Positions 52,139 through 61,134 of a DNA stretch of 64,000 nt are shown piece by piece. Below the pieces are notes generated by a model. The model was given only the letters and a program-made list of their open reading frames with translations. It ran no database searches and was not told the origin of the DNA. Numbering within the stretch: position 1 is the first letter of the stretch; every line of letters begins with the position of its first letter. The position numbers and the translations under genes were made by a program. This stretch comes from Myxococcota bacterium (GTDB taxonomy: Bacteria > Myxococcota_A > Polyangia > HGW-17). The stretch covers positions 1 through 64,000 of the forward strand of contig JAHJMN010000146.1 in NCBI GenBank assembly GCA_018821305.1, written 5' to 3'.

Positions 52139-53575
52139 TTATTTCCTTAACCCCTGCAACTCAAATCCATGTCTTTCAAAAGCTCTTGTAATTCTTTGAC
52201 TTTCTTCCTGCATTCTTGTGCGGGTTTCTTCATAGGATATGCGTTCTATCTCAACTTGAAAGTTTAACTTCAGTGGACTACCACTCATTATTTTCATATC
52301 GTCCTCTTTTGGGATAAAAACAATAATATCAACTTCAGGATGCTGATCTGCCAGATGAGGAAGCATTCCCATGAATCTGGTATTAATAAGAGCTTTTAAT
52401 CCTTGTATACTTGCAAAAACGCCTCCCTTGCTTTTAACAAAACCACTTTGAGCAGATCTAACGGGTACTAATGGATCTGTTACAACAATCAAAGTGGCTC
52501 CATGTTCTATGGCTAATTCAATTTCAGAGGTTCTCGTATAAGAACCGTCAATAAACCACCTGCCATTTATGTATTGAGGAGTATAAAAGGGTATTAAGGA
52601 CATACTGGCATGAATGGCCCGGCTTACGGGAACATCATCCCATCCTTCTGTTCCAAATACAATGTGCTCATAAGTATCCTGGTCCGTCGCACCAATAAAT
52701 AGACTATGACCGAGTTCCTTAAAACTATTGGTCATCCCGGGTAAACTGAATGTTTTTTCAACCACTTTTTCAATAATATCCCCCTTGAAAAAGGCATTAG
52801 GTACTGCACGGAAAAGCTTGTGTATCAGAGATTCAGAGGTAAATGCAGTTGCGCTGAATGAATGGATAAGGGCCCGGGCAAACTCTGAAAAAGCCGGATC
52901 AAATAGTTTTCCCGGACTTATTGATGACAGTATCGTTGAATCCTGCATAAAAGCGCGGGCGAGTTCAATTGGCGGTATTCCATTTGCAAGACTGGAAGCC
53001 ATGATTGCTCCTGCGCTTATCCCATAAAATAGATCGAAATCAATAATACTTGAGCCAACAAGAGACTCGTCCAGAGCCCGAAGAGATCCTATTTCATAAA
53101 TCAGCCCTTCAATTCCTCCTCCGGCACAGCACAGAGCGGTCTTACCTTTTTTTTCCGGAAGGGCAACTTTTCTTAGCCTTTGATAAAAATCACTACCACC
53201 GGAAATAAATACATCTCCGATATTCAGTTTTCCAAGGGAAAGCAATGTATCTGATGTTACAGATTCAGCGAGAAAAAAGCAGAGTACTTTGGGGCAACTC
53301 AAATGCCTCTGATGGAAGGGTACCGAAGTAATAATATTGATAAAACGAAGATAATTTAGACCGCAGTCACAATCCAGGACAGCTGCGTCCCAGGCCTTTG
53401 CCCGTGATTGGGCTACTGCCTCCTCTATGGAAAATGCGAATGTAAAATCAAAAATATGATCTCCATCTTTGCATCGAACATAGTCTGAATGATTCCATTT
53501 TTCTTCTCCAAGAATTTTTGCAAAAACTTGTTTGCGCTCGGGAGTCGTAATACTGAGTATTTCCAATCTAGTCAT
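52139..53575 (-). CDS. Patatin-like phospholipase with N-terminal receiver-like domain
   Basis: The patatin domain has the oxyanion motif GGGIEG, the Ser nucleophile GISAG and the Asp of DGSYTRT, so a lipid-acyl hydrolase is expected. The first 150 residues (MTRLEILSITTPERK, then AVLDCDCGLNYLRF) resemble a response-regulator receiver without its full acidic set, so the domain may only bind partners. I chose ATG 53575 (GGA upstream) over 53626; neither site is strong. No signal peptide is seen. Confidence 0.85.
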   Translation of the reverse strand: MTRLEILSITTPERKQVFAKILGEEKWNHSDYVRCKDGDHIFDFTFAFSIEEAVAQSRAKAWDAAVLDCDCGLNYLRFINIITSVPFHQRHLSCPKVLCFFLAESVTSDTLLSLGKLNIGDVFISGGSDFYQRLRKVALPEKKGKTALCCAGGGIEGLIYEIGSLRALDESLVGSSIIDFDLFYGISAGAIMASSLANGIPPIELARAFMQDSTILSSISPGKLFDPAFSEFARALIHSFSATAFTSESLIHKLFRAVPNAFFKGDIIEKVVEKTFSLPGMTNSFKELGHSLFIGATDQDTYEHIVFGTEGWDDVPVSRAIHASMSLIPFYTPQYINGRWFIDGSYTRTSEIELAIEHGATLIVVTDPLVPVRSAQSGFVKSKGGVFASIQGLKALINTRFMGMLPHLADQHPEVDIIVFIPKEDDMKIMSGSPLKLNFQVEIERISYEETRTRMQEESQRITRAFERHGFELQGLRK

Positions 53576-53698
53576 GATTTTTCCAGTAGATATAAGCAGG
53601 GGTATGCCATTGACTGTAGTGGACATTACATTTATAATCCGATGACAACATCAGACATCTACGGTCTGAACCTGCTACCCACGTGAGTTGAAATTAAC

Positions 53699-55213
53699 AT
53701 GATGATGAAAAAAATCCAGCTGACGCTTCTCCTATCCGTATTTCTTATTTCCGGATGTGGTAAAAAGAAGAAATCAATAGAAAGTCTTGTATCATCAAAC
53801 AGTTACACTGAAATGGGTCAGATTGTTTCAAGTGAATCTGAATCAACTGATCGCAAAACTCAGGCAGTAGTTGCTCTGGTTAAAGCAGGAAAATATTCTA
53901 CAGTTCTTCAATCAATTCAAGGAAAACCGGAAGCAGAAAAAATAATAAAACCAGCCATTTCATGGAGTCTTGAGCAACTTAAGGGTAATACTACTCAGGC
54001 TGTCGTGGCAAAAGATGCTCTCACAGGCTTGGTAAATTATACTTCTACGGCCGCTTCCAGCGCTGTCTTCAACTGGTTTGCTACTGATATTGAAAAAAGG
54101 AAAGAAGCTGGTGATTACAAACTGAAAAACTGTTTAGAGATTCATTGGAACCGTGCCGACGCTTTGGCTAAAGAGGCTGTATCAAAAGCTCATGCATCAT
54201 GGATGGTAAAAGACTTGAAAAAGCGAGGACATGAGGGTGTGGTTCTCTTTAAAAGGGGCCGACTGGATAAGCCTGATTTGAAAAAAATCACTAAAGTAGA
54301 AAGTATTTACCGAAACTACTTTGAATATTTTAAAAAAGCCACCAGTAATGCAATTATTGACGCATTGACTCCAGTTACACCGTCGGATGTTTTACTTTTA
54401 CAGATATCATTCCTCTTTGATTATGCGGATGAAAACCAACGAAAAAAAGCTGGAGATGTTCTTCTGAAAAAAATGATTGAAACCCGCCGATTTACTCTTG
54501 TTTCTCTTAAAGCAATGGGGGATTTTAAACCAGTTGGAGCAACTGATTATCTCAAAACACTGCTGAAACCAGGAATGCAGAAAGATGTACTTGAGGCCGC
54601 ACTGACTGCTCTAATTGCAATTACTGCCGATGCAAAATCCACAGAAATTCTATTTGATCATGCTCTTCCGCTTTTTAAAGCTCTTGCTGGTGGTAAAGCC
54701 CCAGACCACAAAACTATGGCTCTGGCAATCACAAGTGCAAAGGGATTGGAGTATCCACGTGAATGTCAACTGAACCGTTCTCATGGAACCATCCTCAAAG
54801 CAGTTTTCAATGCAAAACTGAAGGGAGATCTCTTTGAATTGCGAAACTCAATAATTAAATCCATCTATCGTATGATCATTTGTACAGAAGGCGTGGATGG
54901 GCTTGATTATCTTATTAAGTCAACTAAATTTCCGATATCATTTGAACAACTTAAATCGCTGGTTACAAGTTTCAACACTCTTAACGAGAAAGATCTTAAT
55001 AATTACCTGAGTAAATCAATCAATTCAAAAAACCTGTTAAACACTGTTGTATCTGTTTGGGGTATTTCCGCATTTTCAGGAAAAGAGTCCATTGAAATAA
55101 TAAACAAATACAAGAACGATCTTCGACAAATTCCTCAGTGGAACCAGACTGTGGGAGATTTTACTAAGTCACTTGTTTCAACTATGGAAAAAAGACTTGC
55201 CCTGAAAAAATAA
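53699..55213 (+). CDS. Lipoprotein with HEAT-like helical repeats
   Basis: The signal peptide and lipobox (FLISGCGKK) are followed by a Lys-rich linker and a mostly helical body with repeat-like pairs (for example GATDYLKTLLKPGMQKDVLE and AALTALIAITADAKSTEILF), resembling HEAT repeats and so a protein-binding scaffold. Three ATGs in a row start the gene; the first is used here. No clear ribosome-binding site precedes it. Confidence 0.7.
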   Translation: MMMKKIQLTLLLSVFLISGCGKKKKSIESLVSSNSYTEMGQIVSSESESTDRKTQAVVALVKAGKYSTVLQSIQGKPEAEKIIKPAISWSLEQLKGNTTQAVVAKDALTGLVNYTSTAASSAVFNWFATDIEKRKEAGDYKLKNCLEIHWNRADALAKEAVSKAHASWMVKDLKKRGHEGVVLFKRGRLDKPDLKKITKVESIYRNYFEYFKKATSNAIIDALTPVTPSDVLLLQISFLFDYADENQRKKAGDVLLKKMIETRRFTLVSLKAMGDFKPVGATDYLKTLLKPGMQKDVLEAALTALIAITADAKSTEILFDHALPLFKALAGGKAPDHKTMALAITSAKGLEYPRECQLNRSHGTILKAVFNAKLKGDLFELRNSIIKSIYRMIICTEGVDGLDYLIKSTKFPISFEQLKSLVTSFNTLNEKDLNNYLSKSINSKNLLNTVVSVWGISAFSGKESIEIINKYKNDLRQIPQWNQTVGDFTKSLVSTMEKRLALKK

Positions 55214-55351
55214 GTTCATGTTTTGAAATTTAAATTTTGAAATTTAATGGCATTTGTGTTTTTATACTGTGGTTGTTTTTACTGATATTTTTAAAGTATG
55301 TAGTAACTTCATCCTCTGGTGAGGTTAGGGTTTTTTATAACGGAGGACATT

Positions 55352-55963
55352 ATGGATTCCCGTAAATCAATGAGACATTTCTACTGCCGTGACGTGTTAT
55401 GGGAAACATTTGAACAGATGGCAACTGATTTTGCTGTTAGTGTGGATTATCTTATTAACGAGTCAATGCGTCACTATGCAAAAAATAAAGGTTATGAAGT
55501 TGGTGACACGAAGGGGATGCAGGCACCTTCAAATCTTGTGAATCCGCCTACGGTGGAAGTCCAAATTGGAAAAAACAGCCCTCCACCACTGCCTGGGCAA
55601 ACTTCAAGAAAACCTTCAAGACAAAGTGGTGCTTTTTCTCTTTCTCAAGAAATTTATGCGGATATTCCAACAGATAGTCCGCCTATGACCCTTTATGTTA
55701 TGTATGATGGAGAGAAACATCCGATTGATAAAGATCAGTATATTATTGGTCGTGTTGGTAAACTTTGTGATCTGGTAATCAAAGACTCCAATATATCGAG
55801 AAAACATGCTGCTGTAATCAAGCGCAATGGAAATTATTACATAAAAGATCTTGGTTCCACTAACGGTATTGAATATAACGGGATGAGAATTGATAATAAA
55901 CGTATAGATGAGGGTGATTCCTACCTTCTTTGCGATAACAAGGTTACTTTTACGTTCAAGTAG
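55352..55963 (+). CDS. FHA-domain protein with N-terminal helical domain
   Basis: FHA domains bind phosphothreonine, so this protein is a likely reader of the window's Ser/Thr kinases. The FHA part (about residues 110-195) has IGRVGKLCDLVI, SRKHAAVI and DLGSTNGIEYNG. The N-terminus (about 1-50) is helical (WETFEQMATDFAVSVDYLI) and may be a ribbon-helix-helix-like fold; a Pro-rich linker follows. I chose ATG 55352, as GGAGG lies upstream. Confidence 0.88.
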   Translation: MDSRKSMRHFYCRDVLWETFEQMATDFAVSVDYLINESMRHYAKNKGYEVGDTKGMQAPSNLVNPPTVEVQIGKNSPPPLPGQTSRKPSRQSGAFSLSQEIYADIPTDSPPMTLYVMYDGEKHPIDKDQYIIGRVGKLCDLVIKDSNISRKHAAVIKRNGNYYIKDLGSTNGIEYNGMRIDNKRIDEGDSYLLCDNKVTFTFK

Positions 55964-56017
55964 TCGATTAGATTCTCCCAAAGCTTATTTTTTACATCTC
56001 CAATTATAGACTTTCCA

Positions 56018-58336
56018 ATGAAGCCTTCTTCAGAATTCCGAAAAAATCTATGTGATTTCCTGATGGGACAAGGGAATGTAAGGTTTCCCGATATTCCTGA
56101 TAATATTGGTACCCAGTCCGAAAATGCCAAATTGTGGTTGAAATCTGTTTGCGAAGGTGTCTCGGAACATACAAAAATCCAAGCGGCTCGTGGTATTCGA
56201 TTGATTGATAAAGGTGAATTGATTATTCGAAATGTTGACAAGGCAGCAGAGGATGATCGAGTTGAAAAACACAGTGATATACACCCGCTTCTTTCTTCGA
56301 TAACACTTTTAAAAGGGTGTGGTCCTCAGACGGCAGAAAAATTCTCTAATGCTGGAATATTCACCATCTATGATTTGCTTTCCTGTCACCCTGTGGAATA
56401 TCGGGACTTGCGCAAAGTATTGAAAATAAATGAGATTCAGGAAGGCGTTTTCTGCTGTTTATGTGTTACGGTCACTAAGCGCTCCATGTTTTCAGGCAAG
56501 CTATTCGCTGATGCCAGCGATGAAACCGGTGTAATCAAACTTAACTGGTTCAGAACATGGCCGGCCCTTGCAAAGCAGGTAATTCCAGGACAAACCATAT
56601 ATATTTCTGGAAGGTGTACTGTTCGCGGTACCTTCAAGACTTTTTCCCATCCGGATGTAAGCATTGAACGACCCCATTACTTTTTTATTCGCTACAGTGG
56701 TGAAACAACAGGAAATCTAATTAAAAGATTTGTTTCTCAAGCTATTGAATTTGCATCAAATTCTCAAGCGGAAACACTGCCAGATTATATTCTTAAAGAA
56801 CGCTCTCTCTGGGCTGTTGCAGATTCACTGAAATATATTCATAATCCACCTGAAGATATTTCGTTGGATGATATAAGGCAACTTGCTAGGGGGTATCACA
56901 GCTCCCAGAAGCGTTTTGCCTACGAGGAATTGCTTCAGATTCAATTGACAATGTTATCAAGGAAAAAGGCTGTTACAGAAGTTGAAGGTCCCGTCATAAA
57001 CACTGGTTCTGTACATAGTTTTTTAAACCTTTTACCCTTCAAACTGACAAATGGGCAAAATAAAGCACTTTTGGAAATTCTGAAAGATATCTCTTCGGGG
57101 AAAATAATGAACAGGCTCCTTCAGGGGGATGTGGGTAGCGGGAAGACTGCCGTTGCCATTGGTGCATGCATCGTTACAGCACTTTCAGGTTATCAGGCTG
57201 CTTTCATGGTACCCACAACCATCCTTGCAACTCAACAAATGGATACTTTTACCCGTATAGCTGAACAATTGAATTTGAAATGTGCAATACTCACAGGAGA
57301 CACTCCTTCTCCCGTTCGTAAATCAATTCTTGCAATGCTTGAAGGGGGCGCAATTGATATACTGATAGGGACTCATTCCTTGATTCAGCAAAATGTGCTT
57401 TTTCAGGACCTTGCTCTTGCTGTAATTGATGAGCAGCATAGATTTGGAGTATCACAACGGGCCACATTGAGGACTAAAAGCGGATTTGGAAATTGTCATC
57501 TTCTTGTTATGACTGCTACTCCGATTCCCAGAAGTCTCGCTCTTACTGCTTATGGTGATTTGGAAATAAGCATCATTGATGAACTTCCACCCGGCCGCAA
57601 TCCCGTGGAAACTGTTGTAATTAAAACGAAAAAAGAAAAGAAACAATTAGTTAATAAATTGAATGATTATCTCTCAAAAGGTGAGAAGATATTTATAGTT
57701 GTACCATTGATTGATACGGGAGAAGAAAAAGACCGGCCCGACATACACATCATCCACCGTTTTTTTTCAGAAAATCTTCCGGAAGCAAGATCAGCTCTTC
57801 TTCATGGAAGGATGTCAAATCACGAAAAAAATGAAACTATACAGAATTTTCGTGATGGCTTGCTGAATATGGTTGTTGCTACAACAGTGATCGAAGTTGG
57901 AATGGATATACCAGACGCATCGATTATTGTAATTATTGAAAGTGATCGATTTGGACTTGCTCAACTTCATCAATTACGTGGAAGAGTAGGTCGAAAATCT
58001 GGAAGTGAAGCATTCTGTTACCTGCTTGTCTCCGAAAAACCCACGGCAGATGGTTTAGAGCGACTGGAAATAATGAAAACCTGTTCAAATGGATTTGAAC
58101 TCAGCGAAGAAGATCTTAGAATGCGTGGCGCTGGAGACATTCTGGGAACAAAACAATCGGGAATAATGGCCCTGAAATTTGGCAGCCTTATTCATCATAG
58201 AGAAATTCTGGAGTTGGCTCGTGAAGATGCCCAGAAAATCCTGACCAGAGACCCTCAACTTCAGAGTCAGCCTTTTTTAAGGCAGAAGACAATAGATTTG
58301 TCACTGCGAGAAATATTTGGAGCCGAAAGTGGCTAA
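56018..58336 (+). CDS. recG: ATP-dependent DNA helicase RecG
   Basis: RecG rescues stalled forks and processes Holliday junctions. An N-terminal OB-type wedge domain (about residues 140-230) is followed by SF2 motifs: Walker A GDVGSGKTAVA, DEQHRFGVSQR, TATPIPRSLALT, LHGRMSNHEKNE, and HQLRGRVGR. A C-terminal lock region follows. The 772-aa length is at the upper end of normal because of about 70 extra N-terminal residues. No strong ribosome-binding site precedes the ATG. Confidence 0.96.
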   Translation: MKPSSEFRKNLCDFLMGQGNVRFPDIPDNIGTQSENAKLWLKSVCEGVSEHTKIQAARGIRLIDKGELIIRNVDKAAEDDRVEKHSDIHPLLSSITLLKGCGPQTAEKFSNAGIFTIYDLLSCHPVEYRDLRKVLKINEIQEGVFCCLCVTVTKRSMFSGKLFADASDETGVIKLNWFRTWPALAKQVIPGQTIYISGRCTVRGTFKTFSHPDVSIERPHYFFIRYSGETTGNLIKRFVSQAIEFASNSQAETLPDYILKERSLWAVADSLKYIHNPPEDISLDDIRQLARGYHSSQKRFAYEELLQIQLTMLSRKKAVTEVEGPVINTGSVHSFLNLLPFKLTNGQNKALLEILKDISSGKIMNRLLQGDVGSGKTAVAIGACIVTALSGYQAAFMVPTTILATQQMDTFTRIAEQLNLKCAILTGDTPSPVRKSILAMLEGGAIDILIGTHSLIQQNVLFQDLALAVIDEQHRFGVSQRATLRTKSGFGNCHLLVMTATPIPRSLALTAYGDLEISIIDELPPGRNPVETVVIKTKKEKKQLVNKLNDYLSKGEKIFIVVPLIDTGEEKDRPDIHIIHRFFSENLPEARSALLHGRMSNHEKNETIQNFRDGLLNMVVATTVIEVGMDIPDASIIVIIESDRFGLAQLHQLRGRVGRKSGSEAFCYLLVSEKPTADGLERLEIMKTCSNGFELSEEDLRMRGAGDILGTKQSGIMALKFGSLIHHREILELAREDAQKILTRDPQLQSQPFLRQKTIDLSLREIFGAESG

Positions 58337-58431
58337 GGTGGGTGGTGGGGTAATCACATCAGCCCCAATGACAACACCCCTGTATTCCTATACGACGCTT
58401 AATCCGCGGATCTCCGGTGCCCTGATTTCTT

Positions 58432-58810
58432 AACAGGGGAGTCAGGAAGTCAGGAAAACAGGATCAGGCTCAGGTCATAAACATTCAATATCAAAGCATA
58501 ATTACAAATGGCAGGATGAAAACAAGTACTTTTCCCGTTTCGATCCTTTTATTCCGAGAGCGGTCTAGACCGCTTCCTGATTAATACGATTGTGACTCGT
58601 TTAAAAAAAATGCTTCAGGAAAGACCCCTGTTTTCCTGTTCCTGCTACTGATTTCCTGGTTACCTGAAATATTTTAACAGGGACTCAGGAAGTCAGGAAA
58701 ACAGCGACAGGCTCAGGTCATAAACATCCAATATCAATGTAAAATTACAAAGACTGGAAGAATATATTCACTGTTCTACTCTCGATCCTTTTATTCCGAG
58801 AGCGGTCTAG
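58432..58810. repeat. Family D repeat, head-to-head compound copy
   Basis: Two direct copies contain CAGGAAGTCAGGAAAACAG, GGCTCAGGTCATAAACAT, and TTTATTCCGAGAGCGGTCTA. Between them lies an inverted piece, CCGCTTCCTGATTAATACGA to CCCCTGTTTTCCTGTTCCTG. The first junction forms a perfect palindrome GCGGTCTAGACCGC (58560-58573). Matching words exist at 494-707 and 40404-40666. Confidence 0.8.
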
Positions 58811-58892
58811 CAATATTTACAGCACCTTGCGGTTACTGTCTTGAATAATAAACTGACGAAAAATTTGATTTCTTGTATTTCAGGACAGTAAC
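58811..58892. repeat. Partial family A/B repeat
   Basis: It carries CAGCACCTTGCGGTTACTGT, GACGAAAAATTTGATTTCTT and CAGGACAGTAAC, equal to the right half of the family A copies at 13088 and 62733. The left half is missing. Confidence 0.75.
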
Positions 58893-59030
58893 TGATTAAA
58901 GAACATGAACAAATTTCAGGATGTGACCAATTTATTAATGAGATTTATGAATTACCATGGTAAAATAACTTTCGCATTGGTGAAACCTGTAATATCCAGT
59001 CATTACAGTAGTTTTCTTTAGAGGTTGATT

Positions 59031-60923
59031 TTGCTGAACAAAATCGGTAAGTACGAACTTATTGAAGAAGTTGGACGGGGTGGAATGGCCGTTGTCTACA
59101 GGGCAAAGGATTCCATTTTAGGGAGGCAGGTTGCACTTAAACTTCTTCATCCGTATCTTGCAGAAGACCATCAGGCAAAAATCCGACTCGAGAGTGAGGC
59201 GAGGGCAGTAGCCAGTCTTCATCATCCCTTAATTCCTGAAGTCTATGATTTTTCAGGACATGACTCTGAGCATGCTTATATTGTAACAGAGTATGTTGAT
59301 GGTGTTACGCTCGCAAAATTTCTAAAACAAAACGCTTTTGATTTGCCAGAATGTGCTCTGGTTGTTTTTCATCGTATTGTCACCGCTCTTGATCATGCAC
59401 ATAAAACTGGGATTGTTCACCGGGATCTGAAACCTGAAAATATAATGATAACGGGTGATGGCGAAATCAGACTTATGGATTTTGGAATCAGCAGAGTCGT
59501 CGAAAACCCGGGAATCACTTCCACCGGGCAGATCCTTGGTTCTCCAGCCTACATGGCTCCAGAAATTGTTCGAGGACAGATAGCAGATGAAAAATCTGAT
59601 ATTTTTGCATGCGGAATACTCATTTATCAGATGACAACCGGTTGTCTACCGTTCACTGGAACAAATCCCCATGCGGTGCTCGTTAAAATTGCAGAAACAG
59701 AATATGAGGATCCAGAAGTTAAGAAACCGGAAATAGGTACCCGTGTTTCTCGTTTTATACGACGACTCCTTTCAAAAAATCCCGAAGATCGACCTCAGAA
59801 TACATCAATACTCCTGAAAGAAACAGAGGCATTACTTGCAGATTCAAACATAAATAGTAATGAAATCATTGATTTAAGTCGAAAAGTTATTACCCGTGGA
59901 ACTGAATGTGAAAAGAAACTTAAACCACGAGTTATTAATTCACTGATAAAATTGACTCGTACTGAAGGAAACTCTGCTCTTGCACACCAGACAATAAACC
60001 GCCTGCTATGTATCGCACCAGACAACAGTGAGGTAAAACTCCTCTGGGAAAATATTTACGCTGATGATAACAGGTTTAAATTCAAACCTGCAATTGTTAT
60101 CTCAAGCTTGATTACAATTACAGTGTTGATAATTGCTATTTTTATTTTTCTTAATCGTAACCGAACAAAACCGGATTTGTTCAGATTCAGTTTATACTAT
60201 CCTGATACTCAGGTGCTCTTTGTACCTCAGGATAAAGATCTCATATCTACGGATATTGCCGATCCCGATGCTGATACAAGTTACAGTTATGTTCCGATTC
60301 TCGTAAATGACGCAACACAGCTTGCTGTAAATAGCATGGTCCCGATGGATAAAAAAAACAACGGTCATAAACCTCCGGTTGATATGAAACAACCGGTTTT
60401 TGTTAAGAATGGAACACCGGTCATGCCGGCGGATCCTATGATGGAGTCTGCTCTAGAACGAGAATTTACGATTTTTCCTTTTCCTCAGGGTAAAGTTAAA
60501 GTTTATCTTGACAATAAATTCCTGGGGTTCTGGGGTCCATCACCGGGTATTTCTTCTGTCCGCATTGGTAATGGAAAACATGCGGTAAAGTTGACCCACC
60601 CTCTTTGTTATTCTAAGACTATTACAATTCCTGAAAACATGAAGTCTGGAAGGATAAATGTCAGGTTGAACTGGAAACCAGCACGTCTAATCGTTGAAGC
60701 TCCAGAAGGCAGTGTTGTTGCAGTAAAAACACTTGAAGGCAACCTGAAGACTCTACCAGGCATTCCTGGCGCTCCCATTGAAGTAGTTTTTCCCCAATTC
60801 TGGGATAAATCCAATATCAGGGTAAAAGTAATTGTTGCTTCAGGTAAATTCCGAACCAAGGAGAAAAATATTACCCTTATGGCCGGTAGACTCATGAAAA
60901 TGCCTTTCGAATCATTTGATTAA
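59031..60923 (+). CDS. Transmembrane Ser/Thr protein kinase, PknB-like
   Basis: The kinase domain (about residues 5-265) has IGKYELIEEVGRGGMAVVYR, VALKLL, HRDLKPENIM, LMDFGISRV and APEIV. A helix (about 350-372, VISSLITITVLIIAIFIFL) anchors it, and the C-terminal extracytoplasmic part has a PEGA-like region (KVYLDNKFLGFWG). The signal from the periplasmic domain probably controls the kinase. I chose TTG 59031, as GAGGT lies 5 nt upstream; the track start at 59025 is another TTG, two codons earlier. It is monocistronic. Confidence 0.92.
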   Translation: MLNKIGKYELIEEVGRGGMAVVYRAKDSILGRQVALKLLHPYLAEDHQAKIRLESEARAVASLHHPLIPEVYDFSGHDSEHAYIVTEYVDGVTLAKFLKQNAFDLPECALVVFHRIVTALDHAHKTGIVHRDLKPENIMITGDGEIRLMDFGISRVVENPGITSTGQILGSPAYMAPEIVRGQIADEKSDIFACGILIYQMTTGCLPFTGTNPHAVLVKIAETEYEDPEVKKPEIGTRVSRFIRRLLSKNPEDRPQNTSILLKETEALLADSNINSNEIIDLSRKVITRGTECEKKLKPRVINSLIKLTRTEGNSALAHQTINRLLCIAPDNSEVKLLWENIYADDNRFKFKPAIVISSLITITVLIIAIFIFLNRNRTKPDLFRFSLYYPDTQVLFVPQDKDLISTDIADPDADTSYSYVPILVNDATQLAVNSMVPMDKKNNGHKPPVDMKQPVFVKNGTPVMPADPMMESALEREFTIFPFPQGKVKVYLDNKFLGFWGPSPGISSVRIGNGKHAVKLTHPLCYSKTITIPENMKSGRINVRLNWKPARLIVEAPEGSVVAVKTLEGNLKTLPGIPGAPIEVVFPQFWDKSNIRVKVIVASGKFRTKEKNITLMAGRLMKMPFESFD

Positions 60924-60943
60924 AATGGCATTTATATCCTGTT

Positions 60944-61030
60944 TCAAACCTGTTTTTTTAGATTAACAGTCGCATATAGGAGAGCAGCACTTATTGCCAT
61001 TATTATAATATTTCCAAAAATTGCCACCAT
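60944..61030 (-). CDS. 28-aa single-helix membrane microprotein
   Basis: This ORF is too short for the track. The peptide MVAIFGNIIIMAISAALLYA, followed by TVNLKKQV, is one membrane helix with a basic end, of the kind seen in small subunits of membrane complexes. AGGAGG lies a few nt before the ATG, a very strong ribosome-binding site. It lies in the 211-bp gap between the kinase and YifB genes, downstream of yifB on the same strand, but its own promoter is likely. Confidence 0.7.
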   Translation of the reverse strand: MVAIFGNIIIMAISAALLYATVNLKKQV

Positions 61031-61134
61031 AGGAAACCTCCTGTGTGTAGGAACAAGTACCTACAAAACCTACATTAAACCACCATTAGTCACACGTCAA
61101 TCTTTTCTTTAAAAAAAATTGTAAATAATTGATA

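Larger units (their letters stand above)
58337..59030. other. Intergenic region made largely of family D and B repeats
   Basis: Two family D copies in the same sense with an inverted piece between them fill about 58432-58810, and a partial family A/B module fills 58811-58892. The last 130 bp contains a 12-bp palindrome TTACCATGGTAA (58952-58963), possibly an operator of the kinase gene, whose promoter is not obvious. Confidence 0.65.

Noticed and set aside
58337-58440. An intrinsic terminator directly after recG
   Set aside because: No G/C stem followed by a T-run was found; repeats follow instead.
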